Assembly (NCBI GenBank): GCA_019137255.1
Contig: WPDH01000247.1
Span: 104,347 to 168,346, forward strand
Source of the DNA: Corinectria fuckeliana
Taxonomy: Eukaryota > Ascomycota > Sordariomycetes > Hypocreales > Nectriaceae
DNA: 64,000 nt
Reading direction: 5' to 3'
Shown: positions 1 through 9,651 of the stretch, one piece after another
Position numbering within the stretch: position 1 is the stretch's first letter
Layout: each line of letters opens with the position of its first letter
Notes under the pieces: model-generated
What the model saw: only the letters and a program-made list of their open reading frames with translations
Databases searched by the model: none
Told to the model about the DNA's origin: nothing
Made by a program: the position numbers and the translations under genes

Positions 1-680
1 CCCATTTTTGCTAGACAGGGTCGGATGGAATTGAATTGGTCCTTTCACCTGGTGGAGACAGAGGTTCATGTCGATACAGAGGCAGTCATCGCTGCGTATT
101 TAATTCCCCACGTGAATATTGCTGCCTGGGTCACCTGGTTGTAGTCGTGGTGGAGTGAGAATGCAACGACGCTACTGCGTAGAGATGTCATTTTGACCGA
201 TCTTTCGGTGAATTTCGAGGTTCGCGGACCCGACGACCGTATCATCATGAGTGTCATCTGGCGATTATTATCCAAAATTAATGAAGGGTTCTGAATTTCT
301 TTCTTGGTTCTCGTTGACTGCTGCAATTGTGGTTGAACAGACGCGGCTATCTGGGGTTTCCTTTGCAATCGCTGCAACCAACTTCGGCGAATTTCATATA
401 TCGCCAACAGTGGACTCGGCCTTTTTCCCATCCATCTGCAAGTGCATTTGCAACCAGATGGGTAATTGACCGTCATACTTTATCAAATGGGAATTCTCTT
501 GCTGCCTGCATCCCCCGGGTCGAATCGACATAAATCGTCTCCGGCCTCCTGTGACGTCTGTGAGCCCTGTTCTCATAACAACTCCCCGGTGACGAGAACC
601 ATTGTCCTTGACTCGACTCTGATCTCGGTTATAATACCGTCGAAGTGTATCTAGAGGCAACACACGTCCTCAACATTGAG
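1..680. other. Left-edge non-coding region upstream of the prenyltransferase gene
   Basis: No convincing gene is visible. The open frames here are short, overlap on both strands and lack recognisable domains. The right end should hold the promoter and 5' leader of the prenyltransferase gene. No part of a polyketide synthase or adenylating reductase, the partners expected for this pathway, is seen. Confidence 0.5.
626..639. promoter_or_regulatory. Palindromic CGGT-N6-ACCG site before the prenyltransferase gene
   Basis: A 14-base inverted repeat, CGGT TATAAT ACCG, ends 41 bases before the chosen start at 681. Zn2Cys6 regulators commonly bind CGG half-sites in such an arrangement, and the window encodes an AflR-type member of that family. 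The site may sit in the 5' leader rather than the promoter proper. Assignment to any regulator is inference. Confidence 0.25.
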
Positions 681-1676
681 ATGGCTACCAAGTCCCCCAA
701 GACCGCCAAGGCGTCGTCACAGCCCAGCCCTTATACCCCTCCCACCGGAGGCATCCTGTCCAAACTACCGACATCATGGGTCCCCTACGCTGAGCTGATA
801 CGCCTGGAACAGCCCCACGGCATCTACATGATCTACTTCCCGCACATCGTCGGCCTCATGTACGCCTGCTCGGCTAGGCCCTCGGCCGTCCCCGCCTCCA
901 TGCTCGCCCACCGGCTGGCCGTCTTTGCCGTCTGGACCTTCTTCATGCGCGGCGCTGGGTGTGCGTGGAACGACATCACCGATCAAGAGTTTGACCGCAA
1001 GACGGAGCGGTGTCGCAACCGGCCCGTTGCGCGCGGGGCTATCTCGACAGCTCAGGGCCTCGTCTACACGCTGGTTCTCACCGCGATGGGGTTCTCGGCG
1101 CTCCAGGCTCTGCCGCGGGAGTGCACCTTATGCGCTCTGGTGACTTCCATATTGACCGTTATTTATCCCTTTGGCAAGCGGTTTACCAACTTTGCTCAAG
1201 TCATACTTGGCTCAACGTTGGCTTCCACCATTGCGTTGTCGGCGTACTCGGTAGAGTTGCCAGCGTTGTCACTAGGCTACATCATCCCGACCATGTGTCT
1301 GACCGCCACCATTCTGCTGTTGGTTGTCTTCTACGACACCATCTACGCGCGCCAAGACACCGCCGACGACCTCAAGACCGGCGTCAAGGGCATGGCCGTG
1401 CTGTTCAGGAACCACATCGAGACTCTTCTCGCTGTGCTTGCCTTCTCCATCGCTGGGCTTCTGGCCACGACTGGCACTTTGCTGGACATGGGGCCCTACT
1501 TCTTTGCCTTTTCTGTCGTTGGGCTCGCGACTGGTCTTTTAACCATGATTGCGCTTATTCGCTGGCACCTATTCCCGAGCTTCGCCAAGTACTCGGGCTG
1601 GTTTTACGCCCTGGCTATCGTCAACCTTCTGGGAGGATGTGTGGTGGAGTACTTGAACAAGGCTCCTACTCTATAG
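681..1676 (+). CDS. ascA: UbiA-family aromatic farnesyltransferase (AscA-like)
   Basis: This is a single-exon, 331-residue integral membrane protein. It has the two aspartate-rich motifs of UbiA prenyltransferases: NDITDQEFD near residue 90, and DTIYARQDTADD near residue 215. These bind prenyl diphosphate through magnesium. About eight hydrophobic segments follow in the usual order. In the ascochlorin pathway the homologous enzyme attaches a farnesyl chain to orsellinic acid. I chose the ATG at 681 because family members start close to this point; an in-frame ATG at 645 would add 12 residues. The next cluster genes lie across the inserted retrotransposon. The role in an ascochlorin-like pathway is inferred from the neighbours; the family itself is clear. 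Confidence 0.85.
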   Translation: MATKSPKTAKASSQPSPYTPPTGGILSKLPTSWVPYAELIRLEQPHGIYMIYFPHIVGLMYACSARPSAVPASMLAHRLAVFAVWTFFMRGAGCAWNDITDQEFDRKTERCRNRPVARGAISTAQGLVYTLVLTAMGFSALQALPRECTLCALVTSILTVIYPFGKRFTNFAQVILGSTLASTIALSAYSVELPALSLGYIIPTMCLTATILLLVVFYDTIYARQDTADDLKTGVKGMAVLFRNHIETLLAVLAFSIAGLLATTGTLLDMGPYFFAFSVVGLATGLLTMIALIRWHLFPSFAKYSGWFYALAIVNLLGGCVVEYLNKAPTL

Positions 1677-1932
1677 CGCTAGGATAATGACACAAGACCG
1701 GATTGGGTATGATTAAATTGAATATATTCCGTATGGCTTGCATCTAGAAGATGATCGCTGGAGGCCCATTGTCTGTACGCAGTTCGAAAGTTGTAGATAC
1801 CAACTACAGCAGGCTGTTTTGTCATCTACAAGTCTTGATCATGCAAAAACTAGGGTATGACGGAATAAGAACACAGAATCGTAGTAGCAATGATAACCGG
1901 CTTTTTTTAGGGAATTCACGCGGTCCTAGACT

Positions 1933-1937
1933 GAATT
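1933..1937. repeat. Target-site duplication, left copy (GAATT)
   Basis: GAATT sits immediately before the left LTR and again at 7226-7230 immediately after the right LTR. Five bases is the usual target duplication for Ty1/copia integrases. It fixes both ends of the insertion. Confidence 0.9.
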
Positions 1938-2051
1938 TGTTGAGGGGTGGTGGCCTGAGGCCACCACCTAGGGCACCTAAGGCCCACAACGCCGCCCCCT
2001 TGGAGCTAGCTAGTCAGATAGATCAATCCTACAGCATCTTTGCCAACAACA
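1938..2051 (+). repeat. Left LTR of the copia element
   Basis: The LTR is 114 bases, beginning TGTTG and ending CAACA, a 5-base terminal inverted repeat. It is identical by eye to 7112-7225. It contains a palindrome at 1946-1968 with 11-base arms (GGTGGTGGCCT and its complement) around a single G, which could form a strong hairpin in the RNA. It is short for an LTR. Confidence 0.93.
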
Positions 2052-2072
2052 GGTTATGAGCCCCTCGCGCGC
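2052..2072 (+). other. Primer binding site: half-tRNA initiator methionine type
   Basis: The sequence begins GGTTATGAGCCC directly after the left LTR and continues into a GC-alternating run. It is complementary to the anticodon stem-loop region of initiator tRNA-Met (...GGGCUCAUAACC...) rather than to a tRNA 3' end. This is the priming mode known for Drosophila copia and several fungal copia elements, in which a cleaved tRNA half serves as primer. Confidence 0.75.
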
Positions 2073-2560
2073 GAAACCACGCGCAATTTAGAGAAAAATA
2101 TCTCCCTGAGATTCTCTACACTCTTACCTTTCTTTTGATGCAACTTTAAGCAGAAGTGGATCACTTCAGGACTCGGATAGGCCGAATCAAAGCAACACAC
2201 CCGGACAGGGATAAGTTGTCGGACCTTAAATCCTCGCATACCCGCAGAAGAGCTACTCTGCAAGCAGCAATTGATCTACAACAACACTCAGTTACCGGCC
2301 AGGTCTGAGACTTTACATACGAGACAATCAATATCGAATCTATTGACCCTCGAAATTTCGGTCTATTCCGACCAACTTTACGTCGAATTATACACAGTTC
2401 CAGCGATCAGAATTGTGCGACTCCACAAAGCGGATACCAAAGGTTACGCGAGCCCTCTCACACACGAAAAACCCCAATTCGAAGCGAAATCTCAATAATA
2501 TTCGCCAAGACTTTGACACAAGGATCTTGACTGTCAAGGGTATCCCTGGTCAGAAAAGAA

Positions 2561-5500
2561 ATGAGTCTGTTCAACCCTAACGGGCTGCAAAGCCAGTCAG
2601 GCTTCACGTCTTACGCCCCAACAATAGAGAAGCTTAAGACGATGGAAGACTGGGATGAATAGAAGATTAAGCTGATGCTGAACTTGCAGATGCTTAGTCT
2701 AGAGAAGTTCATCAGGGCTGATAGTGAACCAGAGGAAAGCGCAACAGATACAGAGATGCAGGCCTTCAGGACGAAGGACATGCACACAAGGGGCTTCCTA
2801 ATCAACTGTCTGTCATCTGAGGTCTTGAGAAAGCTACCTCAAGCTGGATGGGATTGTAATACTCATACAGCAGCTCAGACGTATAGGTTCATCAGAAAGA
2901 CAGTCTGCCTGGCCCCGGAAGATGCTCTTCATGACCTTCTATCGATGTTCTTCAAGCTCAACAGAGAGGAATTTGCCTCGCTTGCTGCCTTCAACGAGAA
3001 GCTTCACTTTACGTGGAGACACATCAGAAGCAAGATTGCGGTCCCAGAAGAGGTCTTCGTCACTGTGGCACTGAACGGGATCAAAAGGTCGAACGAGGTC
3101 TGGTACAACAACTGGATGCATGACCTTGAAAGAGGCAATAAGATCACGAAGTCGGAAGTTGTTGATTTCCTGATAAGGCAAGCTAATGCTGAAAAGAACA
3201 ACAGCACCAACTTTGCAACAGATTCACGAAGAAACCAGCCTCCTCAGGCACCCCAGGGCAACTCGAAGACATCACAGGCTTCTACAGACACTAAGGACAA
3301 GGATGGCAACCTCCTGTGTATGGACTGCCCTCTCTCGAAGGCTGGAAGGCGTCACAGAGCAGATAAATGCTGGAAGAAATACCCAGAGCTCAAGAGGCAA
3401 GCCAGAGCCCGAGGCACGAACGCGCCAGCCTAAGGAAACGCGTCTATCGAGACGGCAGGAGCTAACTTCGCCGGCATGACGCTATTCAGCCAGACAACGG
3501 CATCTCAGACTACCCACGAGGAAGTAACCCTCTTGGCGACAGAGGAAGCGTTCCGGAACGATGTGATTATCGATTCTGGGTGCTCAAACCACTGCTTCAA
3601 CGACAAGAAGTGGTTTACCTTCTTCGCTGAAGCTGAAAGCCATGGACAAATGACCACGAGCAACAGCGGAGATCTTCACATCCGTGGCCAAGGCAACGTC
3701 AAGATCATCACAGCCCAAGGATCTCTGTCCTTGGAAGGGGTCTACTATTGCCCTGAGGGAGCAGCGAATATGCTCAGCCTGGGAGTCCTCAAGAGAAAAG
3801 GCATGATTATCGACGGGTACACAGATGTCATAGCCGTTAAAGCAATAAGGCAGAAGGTCTGTGATGTGATCTGGCGCTATAACGTTGCTGTCTTGAAGTG
3901 TGAAAAGCCTCAAGGCTTCTACAACTTTGCAGCCCTGCCGAAGAACGCGTCTACTAAGGCCGTTGAATACGGCATTATGCACCGCCGGCTGGCTCACGCC
4001 GGCCCTGACAGAGTCCTCAGAGCCTGTCAGGACGCGGGCATCCGTATTGATGCTGCTACATTGAAGGGATTCCACTGTGAGACTTGTCACCTAGCCAAGG
4101 CTGACAAGATGGTCAGCAGGACCCCTCTGGTCAAGACCTCAGTCTTCCTAGACTACATTTTCTGGGATATCATCGAGCTGACCCCACAGGGCCTTGGGGG
4201 CTACCGCTACAGCTTCCACGGAATCGATGCTGCTACAGGCTTCCACTGGCATATTCCGCTTCAGACAAGAGACCAGGCTTTGCCTAAGATCAAGGGGTGG
4301 AAGAAGGCTGTGGAAAACGTGAGCGCCGGGCACAAGGTCAAGGTGCTCTGCTTCGACAACGCCTTAGAGTTCAAAAGCAAGAAGATCAAGAGCTGGGCCT
4401 CAGAGGAAGGCATCAGCGTGAGATTCAGCGCTCCCTATACACCAGAACAAAACGGCCGTATCGAGAGAGCCGGCAGAGCCCTGATCGAAGGAGCCCGAGC
4501 TGTGTGCATCGACACCAAGCTGCCGGAGCTGCTGTGGCCGCTCTACATTGAAGCGAGCGTCTACATCAATAACCGACTCCCTACCTCTGCCAACGAGAAT
4601 AACGAAGCCCCGATCCAGAAGATGTTCCGGATCATCAACGTGCCCTACGTACCCTACCTCAAGCACATCAGAACGTGGGGATGCGTCGCCTACGTACGCG
4701 TTCCTGACCAGAGAAGAGTTAGATCGGAAAAGATGACTCCACGAGCTTAGAAGGGATTTCTGGTGGGTATGGAAGGCATGAAGGGACACATCTACAAGGT
4801 CTGGCTTCCTGATGAAGAGAGGGTCGTGAGAGCCCAAGACGTCAGATTCAGAGAGATCTATAGAGACGAGGAAGGCCCAGAGGATGTCCCAGAGCTTAAG
4901 GCTACGCTGATTGACCCAGAGATCTCAGAAGGCGGCCGTATGATCTTCATCAAAGGCCACGTTGCTACAGGACCTGAAGAAGTCCACGAAAAGCAGCAGA
5001 AGACCGTTACCGAGCCGGAGATACAACAGAAGTCAGCTGACAAGCCTGGAGCTACCACAAAGCCACGAGAGGCCTAGAGAAGGATGACTCCGTCTCCTAG
5101 TGCCTCCCCTCGCAGACAGACTGATGATGACATCCTTGAGGCAGAAACACCGTTCCCTGACATGCCGGGCAGCTTCGAAAATGCCCTCGAGACCCCACGA
5201 GACCCCCCGACCGAGATCCTAGGCACCGAGCCTGTTCCTGAGCCCCAGCCTCAGAGAGAGAAAAGGCAATACCAAAAGAAAGCCCCTCCCGAGCCCTCCG
5301 ATCGTACCACGCGAAATCAGAGCCGACCTGACTACCGAAAGATGCATAACGGCCTGACTGTACCCACCGAGGTGTACAGAGAGCAAGACGAGATCGTTGA
5401 GGAAGTCCAGCATGTTGTATTCACATCGCTGAAGGCATGTGAAATCATGCTGGATGAAATCACGGCCCCAAAGACCTGGAAGCAAGCCCAGAAACGCGAG

Positions 5501-6991
5501 GACTACACGAAAGTCTGGAGACCGGCCGAGGAAAAGCAATGTGACAGCCTCGTCAGCAAGACTGTGTGGGACCTTGTGGAGAGACCACAAGGGGCCCAAG
5601 TCCTCGACGGAAAATAGGTCTACGATGTGAAATACCCTGCCGACAAAGACCCCTACACAAGAGCCCGATGGGTGGTCCGGGGAGACCAAGAGCGAGGCGA
5701 TGATTACGCCGTTGGAGAGCTCTACGCGGCAGTGGCACACATAGCCTCCGTGAGATTGTTCTGCTCACTTGTGGCTATCCTAGACTACGAAACAGCTCAG
5801 TGTGATGTTGCTACGGCATTCCTGAACGCAGCAGCGAAGAAAAAGATCTACGTTAGGCAGCCGTACGGCTTCGAAGACGGCACAGACCGAGTTTGCCTTC
5901 TCAACAAAGCTCTTTACGGCCTCCCAATCTCCCCAGCCTGGTGGTTCTCTACAGCTACCCAAGAGCTTGCCTCAATAGGCTTTGAGTCCTTGGCATCAGA
6001 GGTCTGTATCTTCAAGCGTGAGGACAACGTGCTGTTGATCCTCTACGTGGATGACATGGTCATAGCCGCCCAGACGAAGGAAAAGGTCAACACTGTTATG
6101 GATGAGATCAGCGGGTTATTCGAGATCAAGGCTCTGGGAGAAATGAAGGACTTTCTAGGCCTTCAGATCATCAGAAAGAGAAACAACCGTCACATCTACA
6201 TTCATCAGGGACGCTACACTGAGAAGATCATCGAAAAATTCACTACAGGGCATCTCAAGCCAGCGAAGACACCGTGGCCGCCCAAGCACGAAATCCCGGG
6301 CAACTGGAAGGACGACAAAGTCGTCATGCCGCAGACCCAGTGGCTCGAAAGAACAGGAAGTCTTAACTATCTGTCGATGGGCACAAGGCCTGATATCACA
6401 TTCACAACCCAGAAGATGTGCGAGGCCAACGCAGGCCCTACTGAGCATCATGAGAAAGTGATGAAGCACCTCTTCCGCTACCTCCACGGCACGCCCTGCC
6501 TAGCCCTTGTGCTAGGCGGCAAATATAACATCAGAAACCTGAAGCTCCGAGTGTACGCAGACGCTTCCTTCGCAGATGACTACGCAACGCGTTGCTCGAC
6601 CGCAGGGCATATCGTATTCGTCGGTGACGGACCGGTTCTTTGGAAATCGAAGAGGCAGACTATCGTGGCGACCTCGTCGACAGAGGCAGAGTTCATGAAC
6701 CTAACCCCGGCAGGAATGTCAGCTTTGTGGATGTCACAGTTGATCAAGGAAGCCGGGCTGGAGCAGCCCAAGCCCTGTGTACTATTCACGGACAGCCAGA
6801 ACGCGAGACTGGCTGTATTGAACAAGAGAAACGCGGCGAGAACGCGTCACATCGACATACGCTTCAAATGGGTCATCCAACGCACCGAGGAAGGCTATTT
6901 TGACCTTCAGCAGATCCGTACGGACGAGATGATCGCAGACGGGCTGACGAAGGCGCTGGGGCACGTGACCCACGAGAGATTTATGGTATAA
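2561..6991 (+). pseudogene. Copia gag-pol polyprotein frame with five internal stop codons
   Basis: One frame of 1476 codons runs from ATG 2561 to TAA 6989-6991 without a frameshift. Order by residue: gag, with a stretched Cys/His knuckle near 250-270 (CX2CX8HX4C); protease DSG at about 338; integrase HHCC around 470-515, then the catalytic D, D and E, with PEQNGRIERAG near 630; reverse transcriptase from about 1020, with LYVDDM near 1162; and RNase H with YADASF, SSTEAEF and TRHIDIRFKW. In-frame stops lie at 2660 (TAG), 3431 (TAA), 4748 (TAG), 5075 (TAG) and 5615 (TAG). Each could arise from CAG, CAA or TGG by one transition. The copy cannot make its own full polyprotein unless stops are read through. 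Confidence 0.92.
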
Positions 6992-7111
6992 CTCCGGATG
7001 CGGAAGCCGGATGCCCGGGACATGTAAAACACCAAGGAATTGGTCAATTTGATGTGGAAAAGGGCTTGTGAATGCGTCACTTGTTTGTGGGTTCCCTTAG
7101 CTGTGGGGTGG

Positions 7112-7225
7112 TGTTGAGGGGTGGTGGCCTGAGGCCACCACCTAGGGCACCTAAGGCCCACAACGCCGCCCCCTTGGAGCTAGCTAGTCAGATAGATCAA
7201 TCCTACAGCATCTTTGCCAACAACA
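7112..7225 (+). repeat. Right LTR of the copia element
   Basis: This 114-base repeat is identical by eye to the left LTR, with TGTTG and CAACA ends and the same hairpin at 7120-7142. It is preceded by the purine-rich tract GGGGTGG (7105-7111), the likely plus-strand primer. It is followed by the second GAATT copy. Confidence 0.93.
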
Positions 7226-7230
7226 GAATT
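7226..7230. repeat. Target-site duplication, right copy (GAATT)
   Basis: It matches 1933-1937 and abuts the right LTR end. Confidence 0.9.
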
Positions 7231-7374
7231 AACTACATACGACGAAACTTACGATAACATTCACAACTCCAAGTACTAATACCGTATTCTCATGATATTT
7301 GTAGGCATATTCCTACTCAACTAATTGGAAACTCATTCTCTAAAGATCATCTATCCGCCAGTCACAAACACCAT

Positions 7375-9305
7375 TCAAGCCTTCACCTCAACAGCAGTAG
7401 TATGCGAATGGACAGGCGTCATCTGCCCCGGAACCCCCCCATCCATGCCTCCCTTGGCAACCTGCTTCAACCCCAAGCTCCCCCTCTTCAGATGCGGCAC
7501 GTAGCCCGCAATGGCATCACTGCCGAAGCTGTCCATGTTGACCGTGTCCTCGGTGCGCATCATCTTGCGCGCGCGGATATGGTTGACGGCGCTGCGCTGC
7601 GTGCTCGTGAGGTCGGCGTGGTAGCCGGTGCCGTGGGGGTCGTTGGTGATCTGCTCGATGGCCGCCGCGCGGTCTTCCTCCGACTTGACGGGCTCGAAGG
7701 CCGTTGCGCAGAACTCCAGCGTCTTCTTGAGCTCCTCCTGTGAGAGCTTCTTGTTTCCGACGTCGGCGGTGCCCTGGATGACTGTGCGAGGTTAGTATGT
7801 ATATGCAGGCGTGCAAGGAGACGTACTGGGTCGGAACATGGCAAAGGCGCGATCGAAGTGGTCCTCGTCAATATCCGTCAACACCGGCTCTTCCTGGCTT
7901 CGGATCTGTCGGTAAGCACTCAGCACAACAAGCAAGAAGCGCGTGTAGGCATCGGCAATCTTCTTGCTGTGCCAGTCAGCCGCAGCGGCCTCCTCGACAT
8001 CGCCTCGGATAGAGGCACAGATGGTCGCGGCAGCGGAGAGGCCTCCAACAAGAGCCAGGTGGACGCCGGACGAGAAATAAGGGTCGATGAAGCACCCAGC
8101 GTCACCAACAATGCGAGCGTACGGGAACGCATACGACGACGCGCAGTACGAGTAGTCTGAGGCCGCCTTGACCTTGTCCACCTGCGTTGCGTCGCCAATG
8201 AGGGCGAGCAGGTTGGGCGCGAGCTTCAGGTTCTCGAGGTAGAACTCCTGCGCGCCTTCGGCCTTGGATGCCTGCTTCTTCTTGACGGAGAGCTTCTGGT
8301 TCTCGACGATACCAACAGAGGTGGTTCCGTTGTGGAGCGGGATGAACCAAGCCCAGCCGCTCTCGTCTAAGACGGCATTGTCAGTCCTCTATATCTCGAA
8401 CAACATCGTTCAATGTTACTTACCCTGCAAAGCCTCGAAGAAGGGGGAGTTCTCTCTGGTCGTTCCGGGGGCATACGCGTTGGTCCCCCTCCAGTAGGCC
8501 CAGTTGGCGACATTCTTCAGACCTTGGTTGTACCGGCGGTTCTTCATGTACTTGGTGCTCAGGACCCCGACTCGGCCGCTCGCGTCCACGATGTAGTCGA
8601 AAGAAATCTGGCCCGTCTCCTTGGTTTCCTTGATCAGGTACGTGGCGCTGACGGGCCGGCCGGGGTTGAGGCTCTCGATGCCGTCCTCCCCGGGCGTCAC
8701 GCCGCCCTCGAACTCGACCGACTTGACCTGGACGCCGTCAAAGGTCTTGGCTCCGCTCTCGGCGGCGTGGTCGAACATCAGTTTGTCCGACTCGGAGCGG
8801 ATGACGTTCCAGGCGTAGTTGTCGGGTCCTCCAGCGGCGAGAAAGTCGGTGTCTACAGTCGTCAGCTCAGAATTGCCTGCATGGTATGTGGTAGATACTC
8901 ACATCCCTCGCGCTTTCTGGGGTTCAGCTTGAAGGCGGCACCGGGCTACGAGGATGTTAGTTTGCGTTCATGTCGAAGCATAGCTCTTACTTTCCTTCTT
9001 GAGGAATCCATAGGCGTCAAATTTGGCATCGAGCTCGACGAACCTCAGCAGGTGGCGGATGGATGCCAGCATGCTCTCGCCGATGTGGTATCTTAAGGTT
9101 GAGTCAGTTCGGCGATGCCAATGTACTGATTCGAGCCAAGAGTAGTAGCAATTGTGCAGCAGTACTGTACATACCTTGGGAATTTGTCTCCTTCGAGAAC
9201 GACAGTGTCAATGCCCTCACGAGCCAAGGCCGAGGCGGCGTAAGACCCTCCGGGGCCTCCTCCGATGACCAGCACTGTGGTTTTCTTGGGAATTTGTGCA
9301 GCCAT
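7375..9305 (-). CDS. ascD: Flavin-dependent halogenase (AscD-like), with a splice/frame anomaly
   Basis: Exons on the minus strand: 9305-9175, 9091-8995 or 8991, 8945-8903, 8852-8424, 8366-7827 and 7781-7375, giving about 548 residues. GGGPGGSYAA near residue 12 is the FAD-binding fold. YHIGES follows, and GWAWFIP near residue 240 is the WxWxIP signature of flavin halogenases. In the ascochlorin pathway the homologue chlorinates the farnesylated orcylaldehyde (ilicicolin B) to ilicicolin A. The second intron is odd. The only GT donor (8990-8989) leaves the frame one base out against the next exon, which resumes cleanly at PGAAFKLNP. A one-base shorter exon, or a GA donor at 8994, restores it. 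So the gene may be frameshifted, unusually spliced or affected by a sequence error. It is divergent from the P450-reductase gene. Confidence 0.85.
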
Positions 9306-9651
9306 GATGAGTTACAGAGTATCCCTTGTATGAACTGATGCAACAAAAATGGTCATTATCACTGAGCAGCTCACCTTTAGAAATCAGCTTTATCTACTTG
9401 GTGGCACATTAATGCTCGGCGGGTTTTTATTTCCTCTTTAGGTAAGCCAGCCAAAACTCACCGACGCCTAATCAATGACGGCGAACAATTTGCCCAAGTC
9501 GGACAATTAGTGAGACAGACAGGCCATCTTGCCAATTCTCCTGGAGCCTGCCGCTCAATCTGCATTGCACTACCACTTCATTGCTCGTCGTCCTGCCTCC
9601 TAAAACGCCAAGTGGATTGTCGTATTCTTACAGACGGGGCAAGTCAGAAAA
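9306..9651. promoter_or_regulatory. Shared promoter between halogenase and P450-reductase genes
   Basis: A 346-base divergent intergenic region lies between two cluster genes, so they are likely co-expressed. It contains TCGGACA at 9499-9505. The TCGGAC core also occurs in the two other divergent cluster promoters (21082-21087 on the complement, and 28516-28521). No CGG palindrome stands out. Confidence 0.5.

Larger units (their letters stand above)
1938..7225 (+). mobile_element. Ty1/copia LTR retrotransposon, full-length, inserted inside the meroterpenoid cluster
   Basis: This is a 5288-base element with two 114-base LTRs that are identical by eye, a GAATT target duplication, a primer binding site touching the left LTR, and a purine-rich GGGGTGG run touching the right LTR. 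A single gag-pol frame between them has the copia order: gag, protease, integrase, reverse transcriptase, RNase H. LTR identity implies a recent insertion. Five nonsense codons make this copy non-autonomous. It separates the prenyltransferase gene (ends 1676) from the halogenase gene (ends 7375) and does not break either reading frame. Confidence 0.95.

Noticed and set aside
1751..2059. Open frame spanning the left LTR, with a related one at 7072-7257
   Set aside because: Both arise from reading through the identical LTRs; they are not genes.
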